Assembly (NCBI GenBank): GCA_022842445.1
Contig: JALHPO010000001.1
Span: 582,984-646,983 of the forward strand
Length of the DNA: 64,000 bases
Direction: 5' to 3'
Origin: Nitrospira sp.
GTDB lineage: Bacteria; Nitrospirota; Nitrospiria; Nitrospirales; Nitrospiraceae
In this document: positions 8,272-17,232 of the stretch, piece by piece
Numbering within the stretch: the first letter of the stretch is position 1
How the letters are laid out: each line of letters opens with the position of its first letter
The notes under the pieces: model-generated
The model's input: the letters and a program-made list of their open reading frames with translations, nothing else
The model's database searches: none
What the model was told of the DNA's origin: nothing
Made by a program: the position numbers and the translations under genes

Positions 8272-10053
8272 TTATAACCCGATCGGTTGAGGCGCCTGCA
8301 CTGCCTCCTCCTTGGCTCTCGCAATATACAGCAGTCCATCAGCCATCGAGTAGTTGAACGGCAACTCGCAAACCACTTCACTGATCCGCTCATAGACATG
8401 CTGATAAAGCGTCTCCGCTTGATCCGGTGTCATGCCGCCTTGCACCTCATAGAAGAATCCCAAGCTGAGATCCTCCGACGAGGGGCGCATAATCCGCCTG
8501 ATGCCGTACGCCGCCGGATCGCTCATGATCGGAGCTTCCTTCTCCAAGTCGAACAGGCAGGGCTGGCAGGAAAACCCGAATGACTCATGCAGCTTGGCGT
8601 TCTCAACGATGAAGTTCATCGTATCCAGCGCTTCCGCTTCCGTTTCCGTGGGGAACCCGACAATGATGTAGCAATGCACCGCAATCCCCAGATCAACGCA
8701 GTCGCTCGCGATGCGGCGGACCCATTCCTGCTTGATCCCCTTCTTCATCAGATCCATGACGCGCTGATTGAAGGACTCCAGGCCAAACACAATCTTCAAG
8801 CAGCCGGCATCGCGCATCGAGGCAAGCAGGTCGCGCGTGAGGTTCTTCTCGAACCGCATTTCGCAGGTCCATCTCACCTTAAGCTGTTTCTCGATGATCT
8901 GCTGGCAGAGCCGTTTCGTCGGCGCCAGGGCAAAGCACTCGTCGGTGAAGAAGAAATTCCTGGCGCCATACCGCTGTGAGAGCCACTCCAATTCATCGAC
9001 TGTCCGCCCCGGATCCTTCTGCCTGAAGTTCTGGTGATCAAGTGTCAGCGCGCAAAATGCGCAGTCCTTGTAATAGCATCCGCGGGAAAACTGAATCGGC
9101 AGCACCGGCTCCGGCGACAGGTATCGATCGAGCGGAAAGCCATCGTAGTTCGGAGCAGGCAGCTGATTCACGTTTTCGGAATAGAAGGGCTGATTGACCG
9201 TGATCTTGCCGTCCTTCCGGTAAATCAGATTCGGGACTTTGCTGTAGTCTTTCTTACCGGCCAACTGGTTCACCAATTCCAACAGCGCCGTTTCGCCTTC
9301 GAAGACGACGATGTCGTCGGCCAATTCAAAGAGGTTGGGACAGCGGCGGACATTGTCGACGAGCCGTGTGAAGATGCTCCCCCCGATCGTGACGTGGAGG
9401 TCCGGCGCCGTCTCCTTAATCAGCTTGCAGAGCGTCAGGCCGGGAATAATTTGCGAGGTCGCCGTGATGGACACGCCGATCAAATCCGGACGATCCTTGA
9501 CGATCGAGGAAATGAACAGGTCGCGGAAGAGACTGCGGTAGGGATTCTGCGCGTCGTCTTGAATGACCTTCATCAGGTCTTTCGACGAGTAGATCGAGTA
9601 ATTGCCGAACTGATTATCAACGACAGTCAGTCTGGTCGGGAAATAGATCGAGGACACCAGCTCCAGCCACTTGTCGATCATAAACAGACTGCCCCGGTAG
9701 GCATCCAGATCGTAAAAGCCTTCGCCGCGTAAGGTCTCCTTGGCCAGTTCGATCCGTTCTTCCAGATAGACGAATCGATCGAGCGAATCGGCCACCTTCG
9801 AATAATGTTCCCGGCTCCCGTGGCCCGTTTCTCCGGATTGGGACCGCTCAAGCTCGCGCTGCTTGCCGATCAATTGTTGATAGACCTGAGCGGCATAGCT
9901 CTTGGTCAGCATGCGATCCAACAACTCGATCCCAAGATCGCGTTGCGAGACATCCGACACGCCACCTTGATGGAGAAATCCCGTGAGCGAAGGGAGACTG
10001 AGATACGGCTGGGACGGATGCCATGTCGGAGGAAAAAGGAGTGAGACTTTCAT
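8272..10053 (-). CDS. B12-binding-domain radical SAM enzyme
   Basis: 593 aa. Residues about 140-275 resemble a B12-binding Rossmann domain (DLIGVSITATSQIIPGLTLC; TIGGSIFTR) without a DxHxxG motif. The radical SAM site is C326/C331/C334, spaced CX4CX2C as in CYYKDCAFC, a variant common in this superfamily. A C-terminal region follows with several Cys. Enzymes of this class do methylations or rearrangements through a 5'-deoxyadenosyl radical; the substrate is unknown. The gene begins downstream of a strong terminator (10197-10250), so it probably has its own promoter and heads the transcript that runs to 593. Confidence 0.82.
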   Translation of the reverse strand: MKVSLLFPPTWHPSQPYLSLPSLTGFLHQGGVSDVSQRDLGIELLDRMLTKSYAAQVYQQLIGKQRELERSQSGETGHGSREHYSKVADSLDRFVYLEERIELAKETLRGEGFYDLDAYRGSLFMIDKWLELVSSIYFPTRLTVVDNQFGNYSIYSSKDLMKVIQDDAQNPYRSLFRDLFISSIVKDRPDLIGVSITATSQIIPGLTLCKLIKETAPDLHVTIGGSIFTRLVDNVRRCPNLFELADDIVVFEGETALLELVNQLAGKKDYSKVPNLIYRKDGKITVNQPFYSENVNQLPAPNYDGFPLDRYLSPEPVLPIQFSRGCYYKDCAFCALTLDHQNFRQKDPGRTVDELEWLSQRYGARNFFFTDECFALAPTKRLCQQIIEKQLKVRWTCEMRFEKNLTRDLLASMRDAGCLKIVFGLESFNQRVMDLMKKGIKQEWVRRIASDCVDLGIAVHCYIIVGFPTETEAEALDTMNFIVENAKLHESFGFSCQPCLFDLEKEAPIMSDPAAYGIRRIMRPSSEDLSLGFFYEVQGGMTPDQAETLYQHVYERISEVVCELPFNYSMADGLLYIARAKEEAVQAPQPIGL

Positions 10054-10196
10054 ACGACGAGCACTCCAATTCTTTCGAAATATCAGAGAGTTTTGAGTTA
10101 AAACCTATGTGGGGTTATACCCTCCGCGCCGAATGAAATGCAACCCTGGAATCGTCGTCCACCGGCAAGGATCTACGCACTACCACCGCCGAAGCG

Positions 10197-10250
10197 AAAA
10201 AAAGAGGCTCCGGACCAGTTCGTCATTGCATGACGCCGATCCGGAGCCTC
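10197..10250 (-). terminator. Rho-independent terminator after the NxrC-like gene
   Basis: An 11-bp perfect stem (GAGGCTCCGGA at 10204-10214 with TCCGGAGCCTC at 10240-10250) is followed, on the minus strand, by seven T (10197-10203). The loop carries a second small hairpin (CGTCA/TGACG at 10221-10235). It lies 70 nt past the stop of the gene at 10320 and should end transcription coming from the torD-like and NxrC-like genes. Confidence 0.88.
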
Positions 10251-10319
10251 AGTTCTGTTTCTCCAGGTGCCGGTCTCTCACCAATGGAGGCCCATCGCCT
10301 CCACAACCCTGCCCGCTGA

Positions 10320-11270
10320 CTACAACTTCAGCGTAAACCAGGTGGAGAGTGACTTCATCCCGTTCCGTTCAATATTCGCCCCATCCCACACCGCAAAGGC
10401 GATCGGGATAGACAGCCCGGACTTGAATTGCGTGTCGTTGGCATCGCCGGTTTCCAGCGACCGCTTCACCACCACGCGCCACGTCGGACCAGAATAGGCC
10501 CCGCCTTTGACGGCCCCGGACGGCTCCCACACCCCGTTCCCGATGACATCTTGATGTGCTTGGGTGGTCAAGGTGCTGAACCCGTTCGCACTCAGGTCTT
10601 CGACCGAGCTCACACGCAGCGTCGGGTCGGACATGATGTTCCCGGACCAGATACCGGGATTGAACGGGCCAAGGCTCCGGCCGATCCGATCCGGATAGGT
10701 CACACCTCCGGCCGGCTCTTCAAAGTAGAAGTCCCAGAAGATCCCGGGATATTGATCGTCAACATCCCAGATACCGGCGCTGTCCTTGCCGAGGTCCTTC
10801 TGCCATTCCGCATTCCAGCGCCAGATGTTCGTCGTTCCGCCGGATTGTCCCATACACTGGAACGGCGGCGCACCGGAAGTATTGACCGGGAACATGACGG
10901 CGACCTGATCCCGGAAATCCTGCGGGCCGATCGTCGTATCGTTCTTGGTCTGGTCGATCCACTCTAAACGCATCGCGATTTCCTTGCCGTTCGTCATCGC
11001 CTTCACGAACACCGACTTCACCGAGATGTTCGGGTGCATCGGTGTGGTGACCAGCTGACCGCTCAGCGGAACCACGACCCCAGGCACACCTTCCCATACC
11101 GGGTTGGCCCCATCCATGGGGATCGGCCCCTTGATGGACTTCGCCGGGATTGTGACCGGCTGGCTGACCGCCAGCGGCACCTGCCCGATCGTCAGCATCG
11201 CGCCAACGGCGAGGGCAGAGAGAAGAATGGCAAACACCAAACTTTTGTTGGCCGTCTGCACTACGCGCAT
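10320..11270 (-). CDS. nxrC: NxrC-like heme b subunit (ethylbenzene dehydrogenase-type)
   Basis: Start at the ATG at 11270, with AGGAGG about 11 nt before; 316 aa. Signal peptide at about residues 1-36, then one EB_dh-type heme b domain with a QCMG segment near 138-141 that carries the likely Met ligand, and an NIWRWNAEWQ motif. Length and motif order fit Nitrospira NxrC candidates, the gamma subunit that links the NXR Fe-S subunit to c-type cytochromes. It directly follows the TorD-like chaperone gene (86 nt gap) and is closed by a terminator. nxrA and nxrB are not nearby, so this is a separately encoded or substitute subunit. The symbol is given by similarity only. Confidence 0.82.
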   Translation of the reverse strand: MRVVQTANKSLVFAILLSALAVGAMLTIGQVPLAVSQPVTIPAKSIKGPIPMDGANPVWEGVPGVVVPLSGQLVTTPMHPNISVKSVFVKAMTNGKEIAMRLEWIDQTKNDTTIGPQDFRDQVAVMFPVNTSGAPPFQCMGQSGGTTNIWRWNAEWQKDLGKDSAGIWDVDDQYPGIFWDFYFEEPAGGVTYPDRIGRSLGPFNPGIWSGNIMSDPTLRVSSVEDLSANGFSTLTTQAHQDVIGNGVWEPSGAVKGGAYSGPTWRVVVKRSLETGDANDTQFKSGLSIPIAFAVWDGANIERNGMKSLSTWFTLKL

Positions 11271-11356
11271 ATGACTAATCCCTCCTCTCAACGAATAAAG
11301 ATTACAACACCCTGGAAGAGACCACTGCCATGAAGCTCGGCTTGGTGTCGAACCGC

Positions 11357-12328
11357 CTACGCGGTCCCGACCGGCCCCTTCTCGTCCTTCTCCTTGTCCT
11401 TGTCCTTGCCATCCATGAACGACTGCGCGCCCACTTCATTGAGCAACAGACTCAGTTCATTGCCCTGATCCTGTGCTCCACATTCATACGTTTGGCCTTC
11501 GGGAGAATTGAAGGTCGCCGGCCGATAATCGGTCTCCGTGTAGGGCTGCGGCGCCACTCCCAAAAACGCCGTTTCAAACTCCATCCAATCGGCCGTCATG
11601 TCCGCAACCAATCTGAAGAGACCGGAATCCGCTTTCTTGGACAGCATGCGGCAAAAGAGCGGCACCCACCGGCCGATGTGGTTTTTGACAAATTTCTTCT
11701 GAGCTTCAACGACAATCTGCGTTTTCTCGGCGCCGTCGTGACAGCGCGAGTACGACTCTTTGTAGGCGAGGAAATGCATGAACTCGAATTCGACACTCAG
11801 ATGATCCAGCCGTTCGTGAATGTCCTTGGAGAGCTCCACGCCGAACGCCTTGTAGAACCCCGAAATATCGCCCATCACATGCGACTGTGCAAACACGTGA
11901 TCGTTTCCAAACAACGTTTCGTACGGCGGGCAATCGAGCGTGATGACGTTACTGAATACCCTACGGTGCTCCGATTGCAAATCGCTGAGCTGCCAATTGG
12001 CGCATTCGGAAGCAATCAGTGTTTCCGCCAGATCGAATTGTTTCTTGAGCGCATGGATCTTCTGCACGGCGCGCTCGCCTCCCGCACCATCCAGCATGGC
12101 CTGCAAAGTATCCAGCGCGGCGCGGCCATCCTCCACAAATTCGCCGCAGCGGAGATAGTCGAGAAACTCCTCGTCTTCCGGATAGAGCAGGCTCCAGGAA
12201 ATCAGCAGATACAATTTGCTGCGATTCAAAGCGCGTTCGACCGCAGGAGAATCCTTGATCGTCGAGGGAACCGGAATAACGGCAGCAGCGGAAGGAGAGG
12301 CACCCGACACAGGCTGTTTACTTGGCAT
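11357..12328 (-). CDS. TorD/DmsD-family chaperone (NxrD-type)
   Basis: 323 aa from an ATG with GGAGG 8 nt before it. The all-helical core (about residues 35-240) shows the TorD/DmsD signature CPPYETLFG near residue 130 and a DHLSVEFEFMHFLA helix. These chaperones bind Mo-bis-MGD apoenzymes, guard them until cofactor insertion and release them to Tat. It is longer than typical TorD (about 200 aa) because of a disordered N-terminus and a long C-terminal tail. It is cotranscribed with the NxrC-like gene from a good sigma70 promoter at 12435-12463. Confidence 0.85.
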   Translation of the reverse strand: MPSKQPVSGASPSAAAVIPVPSTIKDSPAVERALNRSKLYLLISWSLLYPEDEEFLDYLRCGEFVEDGRAALDTLQAMLDGAGGERAVQKIHALKKQFDLAETLIASECANWQLSDLQSEHRRVFSNVITLDCPPYETLFGNDHVFAQSHVMGDISGFYKAFGVELSKDIHERLDHLSVEFEFMHFLAYKESYSRCHDGAEKTQIVVEAQKKFVKNHIGRWVPLFCRMLSKKADSGLFRLVADMTADWMEFETAFLGVAPQPYTETDYRPATFNSPEGQTYECGAQDQGNELSLLLNEVGAQSFMDGKDKDKEKDEKGPVGTA

Positions 12329-12434
12329 TAATTTGTCCTCCGGGCTGTCGAGTCATGTCAGGAGACACCCGCCCCTCTCACAACGAACTCGCCCACCCGC
12401 GCAACAACCGGATTCTGAGACCGGAGACTGTGTA

Positions 12435-12463
12435 TGTATATGAAATGACCGGCTGTATGTCAA
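12435..12463 (-). promoter_or_regulatory. Sigma70-type promoter for the torD-like/nxrC-like unit
   Basis: On the minus strand TTGACA (12463-12458) is followed after exactly 17 nt by TATACA (12440-12435). The start codon is about 107 nt downstream. The 15 nt around the -10 element (ATTTCATATACATAC) recur exactly in the promoter at 51277-51306. Confidence 0.75.
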
Positions 12464-12486
12464 GGCCGAACTGCTCCGGCAACCGG

Positions 12487-13086
12487 TCACCGATCGATCC
12501 CTGCAAGCCGGTCGGCCGGCATGACGCGGATCGCCACATGGTCATTGACGGTTTTACACACCATCTCGCACATGCCGCACCCGGCGCATGCTCCGGCCGT
12601 CACGGTAAGCTGGAGCGACCCTACATCAACGGCAAGCGCGCTGGTCGGACATTTTGACACACAGGCATAACAACCTTGCCCGGCCGTACACAACCGATGG
12701 GATACCACCGCCATTCCCATTCGGACGTCGGCAATACCGCCGACCGGCAACAATGCTCCGGTTGCACAGGCTGCAATGCAGGGGAAGTCGTCGCACAACA
12801 GGCAGGGCGACCGGTCGGCGAATAAGACCGGCGTTGCATCGTGGCTGTGCGCGACAATCGAGCCGGGCGGACAGGCCTTGATACAATCCCCGCATTTGGT
12901 GCAACGATCGAGAAACAGCCCCTCCCCTACAGCGCCCGGTGGACGGAGCCAATCCGTACGAATCGGCATCGGCCCTTTCGCCGGAGCGGCCTCGGCCTCC
13001 CTGGAAAATTCTTGCGCGGCCTTCGCCACCGAGCGAACAGAATCCTTGATAAAGTCACGCCGGCCGTATGAGGGGTCAGTTGCCAT
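12487..13086 (-). CDS. Ferredoxin with four 4Fe-4S sites (NapG/NapF-like)
   Basis: I use the ATG at 13086 (199 aa); a TTG at 13131 in frame would add 15 residues and neither has a clear ribosome site. Four cysteine clusters follow in order: CxxCxxCxxxCP at 62-72, CxxCxxxPCxxxC at 95-107, a third at 133-146 (CTAGQGCYACVSKCP) and CAGCGMCEMVC at 167-177. The N-terminus has a twin-Arg RRDF word at 9-12 but no clear hydrophobic signal. NapG/NapF proteins pass electrons to, or help mature, periplasmic molybdoenzymes, which fits its place between the HExxH gene and the TorD-like gene. Confidence 0.83.
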   Translation of the reverse strand: MATDPSYGRRDFIKDSVRSVAKAAQEFSREAEAAPAKGPMPIRTDWLRPPGAVGEGLFLDRCTKCGDCIKACPPGSIVAHSHDATPVLFADRSPCLLCDDFPCIAACATGALLPVGGIADVRMGMAVVSHRLCTAGQGCYACVSKCPTSALAVDVGSLQLTVTAGACAGCGMCEMVCKTVNDHVAIRVMPADRLAGIDR

Positions 13087-13179
13087 GGGACTGTGCGGTT
13101 TCGAGTGTCGTGTTATATCCGCCTCTGACAAACCAGAAACCCGAAACTCCTATTCCACGAACACCATTCATTTTTGTCA

Positions 13180-14178
13180 TTACATGACGCCGTCGGCACG
13201 CAGCTTATACACCTCTACGCAGCGATCACAGGCGCCAAATTCCACGTCCCATCCCGGATGATTTTCCCGGATAAAGTCGAGGACATACGACTCGATCTTG
13301 CTCCCCATGTCTTCCACCCAGGAATAGGTGGGAAATCGGCACAGTGGGCAGGGAAATCCCGGCATGAGCATAACCTTATTTTCGCTCTCCGGCACTTCGC
13401 CGCCCTCGACATCGACCGCGCGATCCATCACGCGAAGGGTGTCGGTCGCCATCTCGATCAATTCAGAATGCGTGAAATACGAGGTCTGCCACAGCCCTTC
13501 GAACACTGACTTCAGCTGAAGCGGCGCGATCTTCCGATACCAGGACCGGAACTCCTTGAACCGATCCTCCTTGCTCAGCATCGGCTCTTTCCCCGCGGCA
13601 ACCAGCCGGCTGTCCACACTCAAGCTCCACAGCACCCGGTAGCGCTGCAAGATCAGCGTTTCTTCGCCTGGATTCTGTCCCACTTTCGTGTCCGGATCGT
13701 ACCCGAAGACCGGATCGATCATGTCGGAGATATGCATCAGCTCGTGGCGGCAGTACCGCGTCAGCGCCGGATCGTAGAATCGGCGGGGAATCAGCTTGAT
13801 TCCGACGCCTTTGAGCCCCTTCTCCTCGAACTCCCTCGCCAATTCCTTTTCCACCGAACCCCACTTGCGCAGAATATCGACACCCTCCTGATCTTCTTTC
13901 AGGACACCCTTCACCAGCACAATCCCTACCTTGTTCTTCAATAACGGATACTCGTTAAACGAGTCGCGTACGATATCGGAAAAGCCCCAGGTCCCGAAGA
14001 GATACTGATAAAGTTTCTTAAACTCCCCTTCCCGGTCTTCGAGCATGAATTTCTCGTAGATCGGATCGGCATGTTCGTGAAACTCCTTGTAATAGGTCGG
14101 ATCGCCTTCCCGCTCCGTCTTTTCGACGAAGGAGTCGATCACTTCTTGCAGCAGCGCGGGCTGAAACCTGATTTCCAT
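13180..14178 (-). CDS. HExxH protein with C-terminal zinc-ribbon cysteines, unknown function
   Basis: 332 aa, first gene of the cluster. It carries HELMH at 145-149, the zinc-binding motif of metallopeptidases, inside a soluble, helix-rich chain with no signal peptide. Two CxxC pairs (CPLC 277-280, CDRC 317-320) could form a zinc ribbon or iron site. I do not recognise the family. Its position upstream of ferredoxin, TorD-like and NxrC-like genes suggests a maturation or proteolytic processing role. Whether it is an active peptidase cannot be judged; a third metal ligand is not obvious (Glu or His residues further downstream are candidates). Confidence 0.8.
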   Translation of the reverse strand: MEIRFQPALLQEVIDSFVEKTEREGDPTYYKEFHEHADPIYEKFMLEDREGEFKKLYQYLFGTWGFSDIVRDSFNEYPLLKNKVGIVLVKGVLKEDQEGVDILRKWGSVEKELAREFEEKGLKGVGIKLIPRRFYDPALTRYCRHELMHISDMIDPVFGYDPDTKVGQNPGEETLILQRYRVLWSLSVDSRLVAAGKEPMLSKEDRFKEFRSWYRKIAPLQLKSVFEGLWQTSYFTHSELIEMATDTLRVMDRAVDVEGGEVPESENKVMLMPGFPCPLCRFPTYSWVEDMGSKIESYVLDFIRENHPGWDVEFGACDRCVEVYKLRADGVM

Positions 14179-14313
14179 GATGAGACCTCGGACCGTAAAG
14201 ACAGCAATTTACAGGCAGTTCGGTGGTCGCCACAAACCGGCGATCTGAGGAACTCCGTGACCGGCTTGACTTGCCCGCAGAGCATCTCTTACGATCTCGC
14301 AGGCTTGGCGAAA

Positions 14314-14343
14314 ATTATACTGGCCTGATCGAACGGCAATCAA
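14314..14343 (-). promoter_or_regulatory. Sigma70-type promoter at the head of the HExxH/ferredoxin cluster
   Basis: On the minus strand TTGATT (14343-14338), an 18-nt spacer and a perfect TATAAT (14319-14314). It sits in the divergent gap between the HExxH gene (start 14178) and the WD40 gene (start 14391), pointing at the former with a leader of about 130 nt. Confidence 0.6.
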
Positions 14344-14390
14344 GGACCTGCCGGAGAAACTTTTACCATCACCATGACACCGAACACACG

Positions 14391-15476
14391 ATGACGGCTT
14401 CTCTACCGGGCTCACTCCCAGGATCTGCACCGGACGCGACACAGACATCGTCGACCGACTTTCTGGACTATTGGAAACTCGATTGCCGCGAGGTCAGAAC
14501 CTTCCGCGGCCATTCGCACGGCATCTGGGCCGTTGCGTTCTCCCCCGATGGACTGACCCTGGCCAGCGGCGGCGCAGAGCGCCTCGTCCGCATGTGGGAC
14601 ATCGAGACCGGCCGGCTTCTGCGCTCGCTGCGCGGCCACACCAACGATGTCCGGGCCGTCGTCTTTACACCGGACGGGCAGACACTCGCCACCGGCAGCG
14701 AAGACCGTACGATTCGTCTGTGGAACGGCAAGACCGGCGAGCCGACGAAAATTCTGTTTACCCGATACGACCACAACGTGTGCAGTCTCTCCCTGTCGCC
14801 CGACGGCCTGATGCTGGCGCGCGGCAGCCACAACAAAGACATCAAGATCTGGGAAGTCACCACCGGCACCGAATTGATGACGCTGCTGGGCAAAGACGAA
14901 TACGACCATCACTGGTCCGTCTGCGTCGCCTTTTCACCCGACGGCATTCACCTTGCCCACGGCACCGACATCGGGAAGATCAAGATCTGGGAAGTGCTCC
15001 CGAGCGGCGAGGAGAAGGTGCTACACGACGGGCATTGGCGGCGGGGCGTCGAAGACTCCACCGAGACGCGCGGCTACTACATCGAAGACGACGGCGGCTT
15101 TCAAAAACCGATGGATTACTGGATCGGCGCCATGACCTTCACGCCGGACGCGAACACGCTGATCACCGGCAGCCGGGATCGCACGATCAAGTTGTTCGAG
15201 ATGCCCCAGCTGGTCGAGAAGAAATCTCTCACCGGCCACACAGGCTGGATCCGCAGCCTCGCCGTATCACCGGATGGAAAAGTCCTGGTCAGCGCAAGCG
15301 ACGACCAGACCATCAAATTCTGGGACCTGGCCACAGGCCGTAACTTCAGAACGCTTAAGGACCACACCGGCGCCGTCCGCTGTGTGACTTTTTCACCCGA
15401 CGGCAAACGGCTGGCGAGCGCCTCCTGGGATCGCACGATCAAGCTCTGGGAAGGCGGAGCGAAGGCGGAAGAGTAG
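14391..15476 (+). CDS. WD40 beta-propeller protein
   Basis: 361 aa from the ATG at 14391; an in-frame GTG at 14223 would overlap the divergent promoter and adds a low-complexity leader, so it is not used. Seven WD40 blades are visible, each with a GH...SPDG..LASGS.D.TIKLW pattern, for example residues 37-75 and 310-355. The chain is otherwise featureless and has no signal peptide. WD40 propellers mediate protein-protein contacts. It is one of few plus-strand genes here and is divergent from the NXR-accessory cluster, so a functional link is possible but unproven. Confidence 0.85.
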   Translation: MTASLPGSLPGSAPDATQTSSTDFLDYWKLDCREVRTFRGHSHGIWAVAFSPDGLTLASGGAERLVRMWDIETGRLLRSLRGHTNDVRAVVFTPDGQTLATGSEDRTIRLWNGKTGEPTKILFTRYDHNVCSLSLSPDGLMLARGSHNKDIKIWEVTTGTELMTLLGKDEYDHHWSVCVAFSPDGIHLAHGTDIGKIKIWEVLPSGEEKVLHDGHWRRGVEDSTETRGYYIEDDGGFQKPMDYWIGAMTFTPDANTLITGSRDRTIKLFEMPQLVEKKSLTGHTGWIRSLAVSPDGKVLVSASDDQTIKFWDLATGRNFRTLKDHTGAVRCVTFSPDGKRLASASWDRTIKLWEGGAKAEE

Positions 15477-15600
15477 TCACGGGCTCGTGACCAACCTGTA
15501 TCCATAGATGCCCTCCACAATGAGTCACGTATGCGTCAAGGTATCCGTCAACCTTCGTGTGCGTTCAACTGTGAAGACGGCACTGAATAAACCTTGGCGA

Positions 15601-16332
15601 TCAATTCGGTGCGATTTCGTAGACCAGTGTCACGGTCGCTTCGACCTTGATTTGGCCCGGGGAGATCAGGGGTTCCCCTCCCCCCGTATCCATCGCCATC
15701 ATCGACCGCGCCATGTGGGGCACGGGCCGAACCACATGGCCGTCTTCGTTGACTGAGAGCACCCGCACAAGTTTCACACTCAATGTCTCGCTCAACGCAG
15801 CCGCTTTTTCATGGGCCTTGGCCGCGGCGCTCTTCAATGCATTCAATCTCGCCGGTTGCTCGTCGCGTAGAGCCCAGTGCAATCCCTGGAAATGGTTGAC
15901 ACCGGCAGCCAGAACATCCTCGATCACCCTCCCGAGCTTCTCCAGGTTCCGCACGTCCACCGTCACAGTATTACTCATCAGATACCCGATGATCTCCGGC
16001 GGAGCATGCGTCGCGTCGCCGGAACGCTTGGGCGGCGGTTTGTACTGAGGAGACACCGTGAAGGAAGAGGTCTGGATGCGCTCTTTCTCGATGTTCTGAT
16101 CCCGAAGCCGGTCCATGACTCTGGTCATGACAGCGTTGTTCTGTCGTTGCGCATCGGCCAGCGACCGGGCCGCAGTGTCCATACCGAACGTCACGAACAC
16201 CTGGTCCGGCGCGAACGCCAGACTGCCTGTCGCCGATACCGTGATCGTCGACGGCTCCGGCCGAAACTCATCATGAGCCTGTACGACACCTGTCCATACT
16301 GCCAGCAGCGCGAGCACTGCAACAACAACCAT
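15601..16332 (-). CDS. SIMPL-domain (DUF541, YggE-like) secreted protein
   Basis: 243 aa with a signal peptide at residues 1-19 (cleavage near VQA-HDE). The rest is a SIMPL/DUF541 domain: TITVSATGSLAFAPDQVFVTFG at the start of the mature chain, the INxxR-like central helix and the closing VxVxxxVTLVYEI strand. YggE-like proteins are periplasmic or outer membrane-associated oligomers linked to oxidative-stress tolerance; the molecular function is unsettled. It is convergent with the WD40 gene and stands alone. Confidence 0.85.
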   Translation of the reverse strand: MVVVAVLALLAVWTGVVQAHDEFRPEPSTITVSATGSLAFAPDQVFVTFGMDTAARSLADAQRQNNAVMTRVMDRLRDQNIEKERIQTSSFTVSPQYKPPPKRSGDATHAPPEIIGYLMSNTVTVDVRNLEKLGRVIEDVLAAGVNHFQGLHWALRDEQPARLNALKSAAAKAHEKAAALSETLSVKLVRVLSVNEDGHVVRPVPHMARSMMAMDTGGGEPLISPGQIKVEATVTLVYEIAPN

Positions 16333-17232
16333 GGGTCTCCTCCTGTCGTGGAAGCCACCGTCTCCGCAACGATCCTCATGCGACGTCAGCCTACCCCGCG
16401 GTTACATTCTGTGCAACCGGCCCGGCCCCCTTGCCTAACCGCGGATAGTTTGACGGCAGCCGCCCCGGCACTACAACACCCGTGAACCGCCCGCGACCCC
16501 ACGCCGCAGTCGAAGCAATACTGGCAGGCAAACCGGCTGATCGCAATCAACGGGCGAGTATCGGGTGCAGTATCAAGTGGAAGCGGGGTACGCAACTCTA
16601 TGGCGGGCACGTGGATCGTCGAGTCGCTGTAGGCGCCAACCGGCATTCAACTTTCCACAAGAAATGATGACCGTCCTACAGGCAAAGTACCGGAAACTCC
16701 GAGACAAATTTATATTCGACGTTGAATCCTAACCCCCAACAGAATTGCGCGTGGTATCACTCAAAAATATTTCTCAAAAAAAAGAGTTCCGTGCGCACTA
16801 TTGGCATGAAAGCTCTCGGTCCCCATCTTCTGTGGATAATCCTGTGAATATGTTCGTGCGACTGCGCGGAATAGCCTGAATTGACCGCGTATCGCTTCAC
16901 AATGCCTACTTTTTAGGCGTCTGCCGCAGCATGGGCACGCCCCTACTAATTGTGGCTGGAAGCGCAATTTTTTATTTTTTTCCACATTCCTAGGCACAGA
17001 CGCCTTGACATGAGGAAATCTACGCTCCTGGAGCGCCTCCTACATTGGTCATCCCATTTCTTATCCACAGCCTCAACGCTTTTCTGGGGATCAGCGAAAA
17101 ATATGCAGGACTGGAGAGACGTTCCAAATCTGTCAAGAGACAAGCTCAAAAATCGTCGAAGAGGGGATGATTGGAGAAGATCAAGAGAATCATTTACTTG
17201 TGAAACATCGAGACGCAGCGCGCTCAGCAGGA
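16333..17232. other. 900-bp AT-richer intergenic region with DnaA-box-like words
   Basis: No convincing gene was found on either strand. The stretch is visibly richer in A/T than its surroundings (runs at 16764-16790 and 16967-16981). It contains two perfect DnaA boxes in opposite orientation (TGTGGATAA at 16831-16839; TTATCCACA at 17061-17069) and weaker ones (CTTTCCACA 16651-16659, TGTGAATAT 16843-16851, TTTTCCACA 16978-16986). A short inverted repeat (AGGCGTCTG near 16915; CAGACGCCT near 16998) is also present. Genes on both sides run leftward, which is not the usual arrangement at a replication origin. Confidence 0.5.

Noticed and set aside
593..14178. Presence of nxrA or nxrB
   Set aside because: No molybdopterin-binding alpha subunit and no NarH-like beta subunit with four Fe-S clusters plus matching length is encoded; the four-cluster ferredoxin is only 199 aa.
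14223..14390. GTG-started N-terminal extension of the WD40 protein
   Set aside because: It would lie across the divergent promoter and encodes a His/Arg-rich leader without similarity to the repeats.
16651..17069. Chromosomal replication origin as a firm annotation
   Set aside because: DnaA-box words are present but gene orientation does not diverge and no replication gene is near; kept only as an observation.
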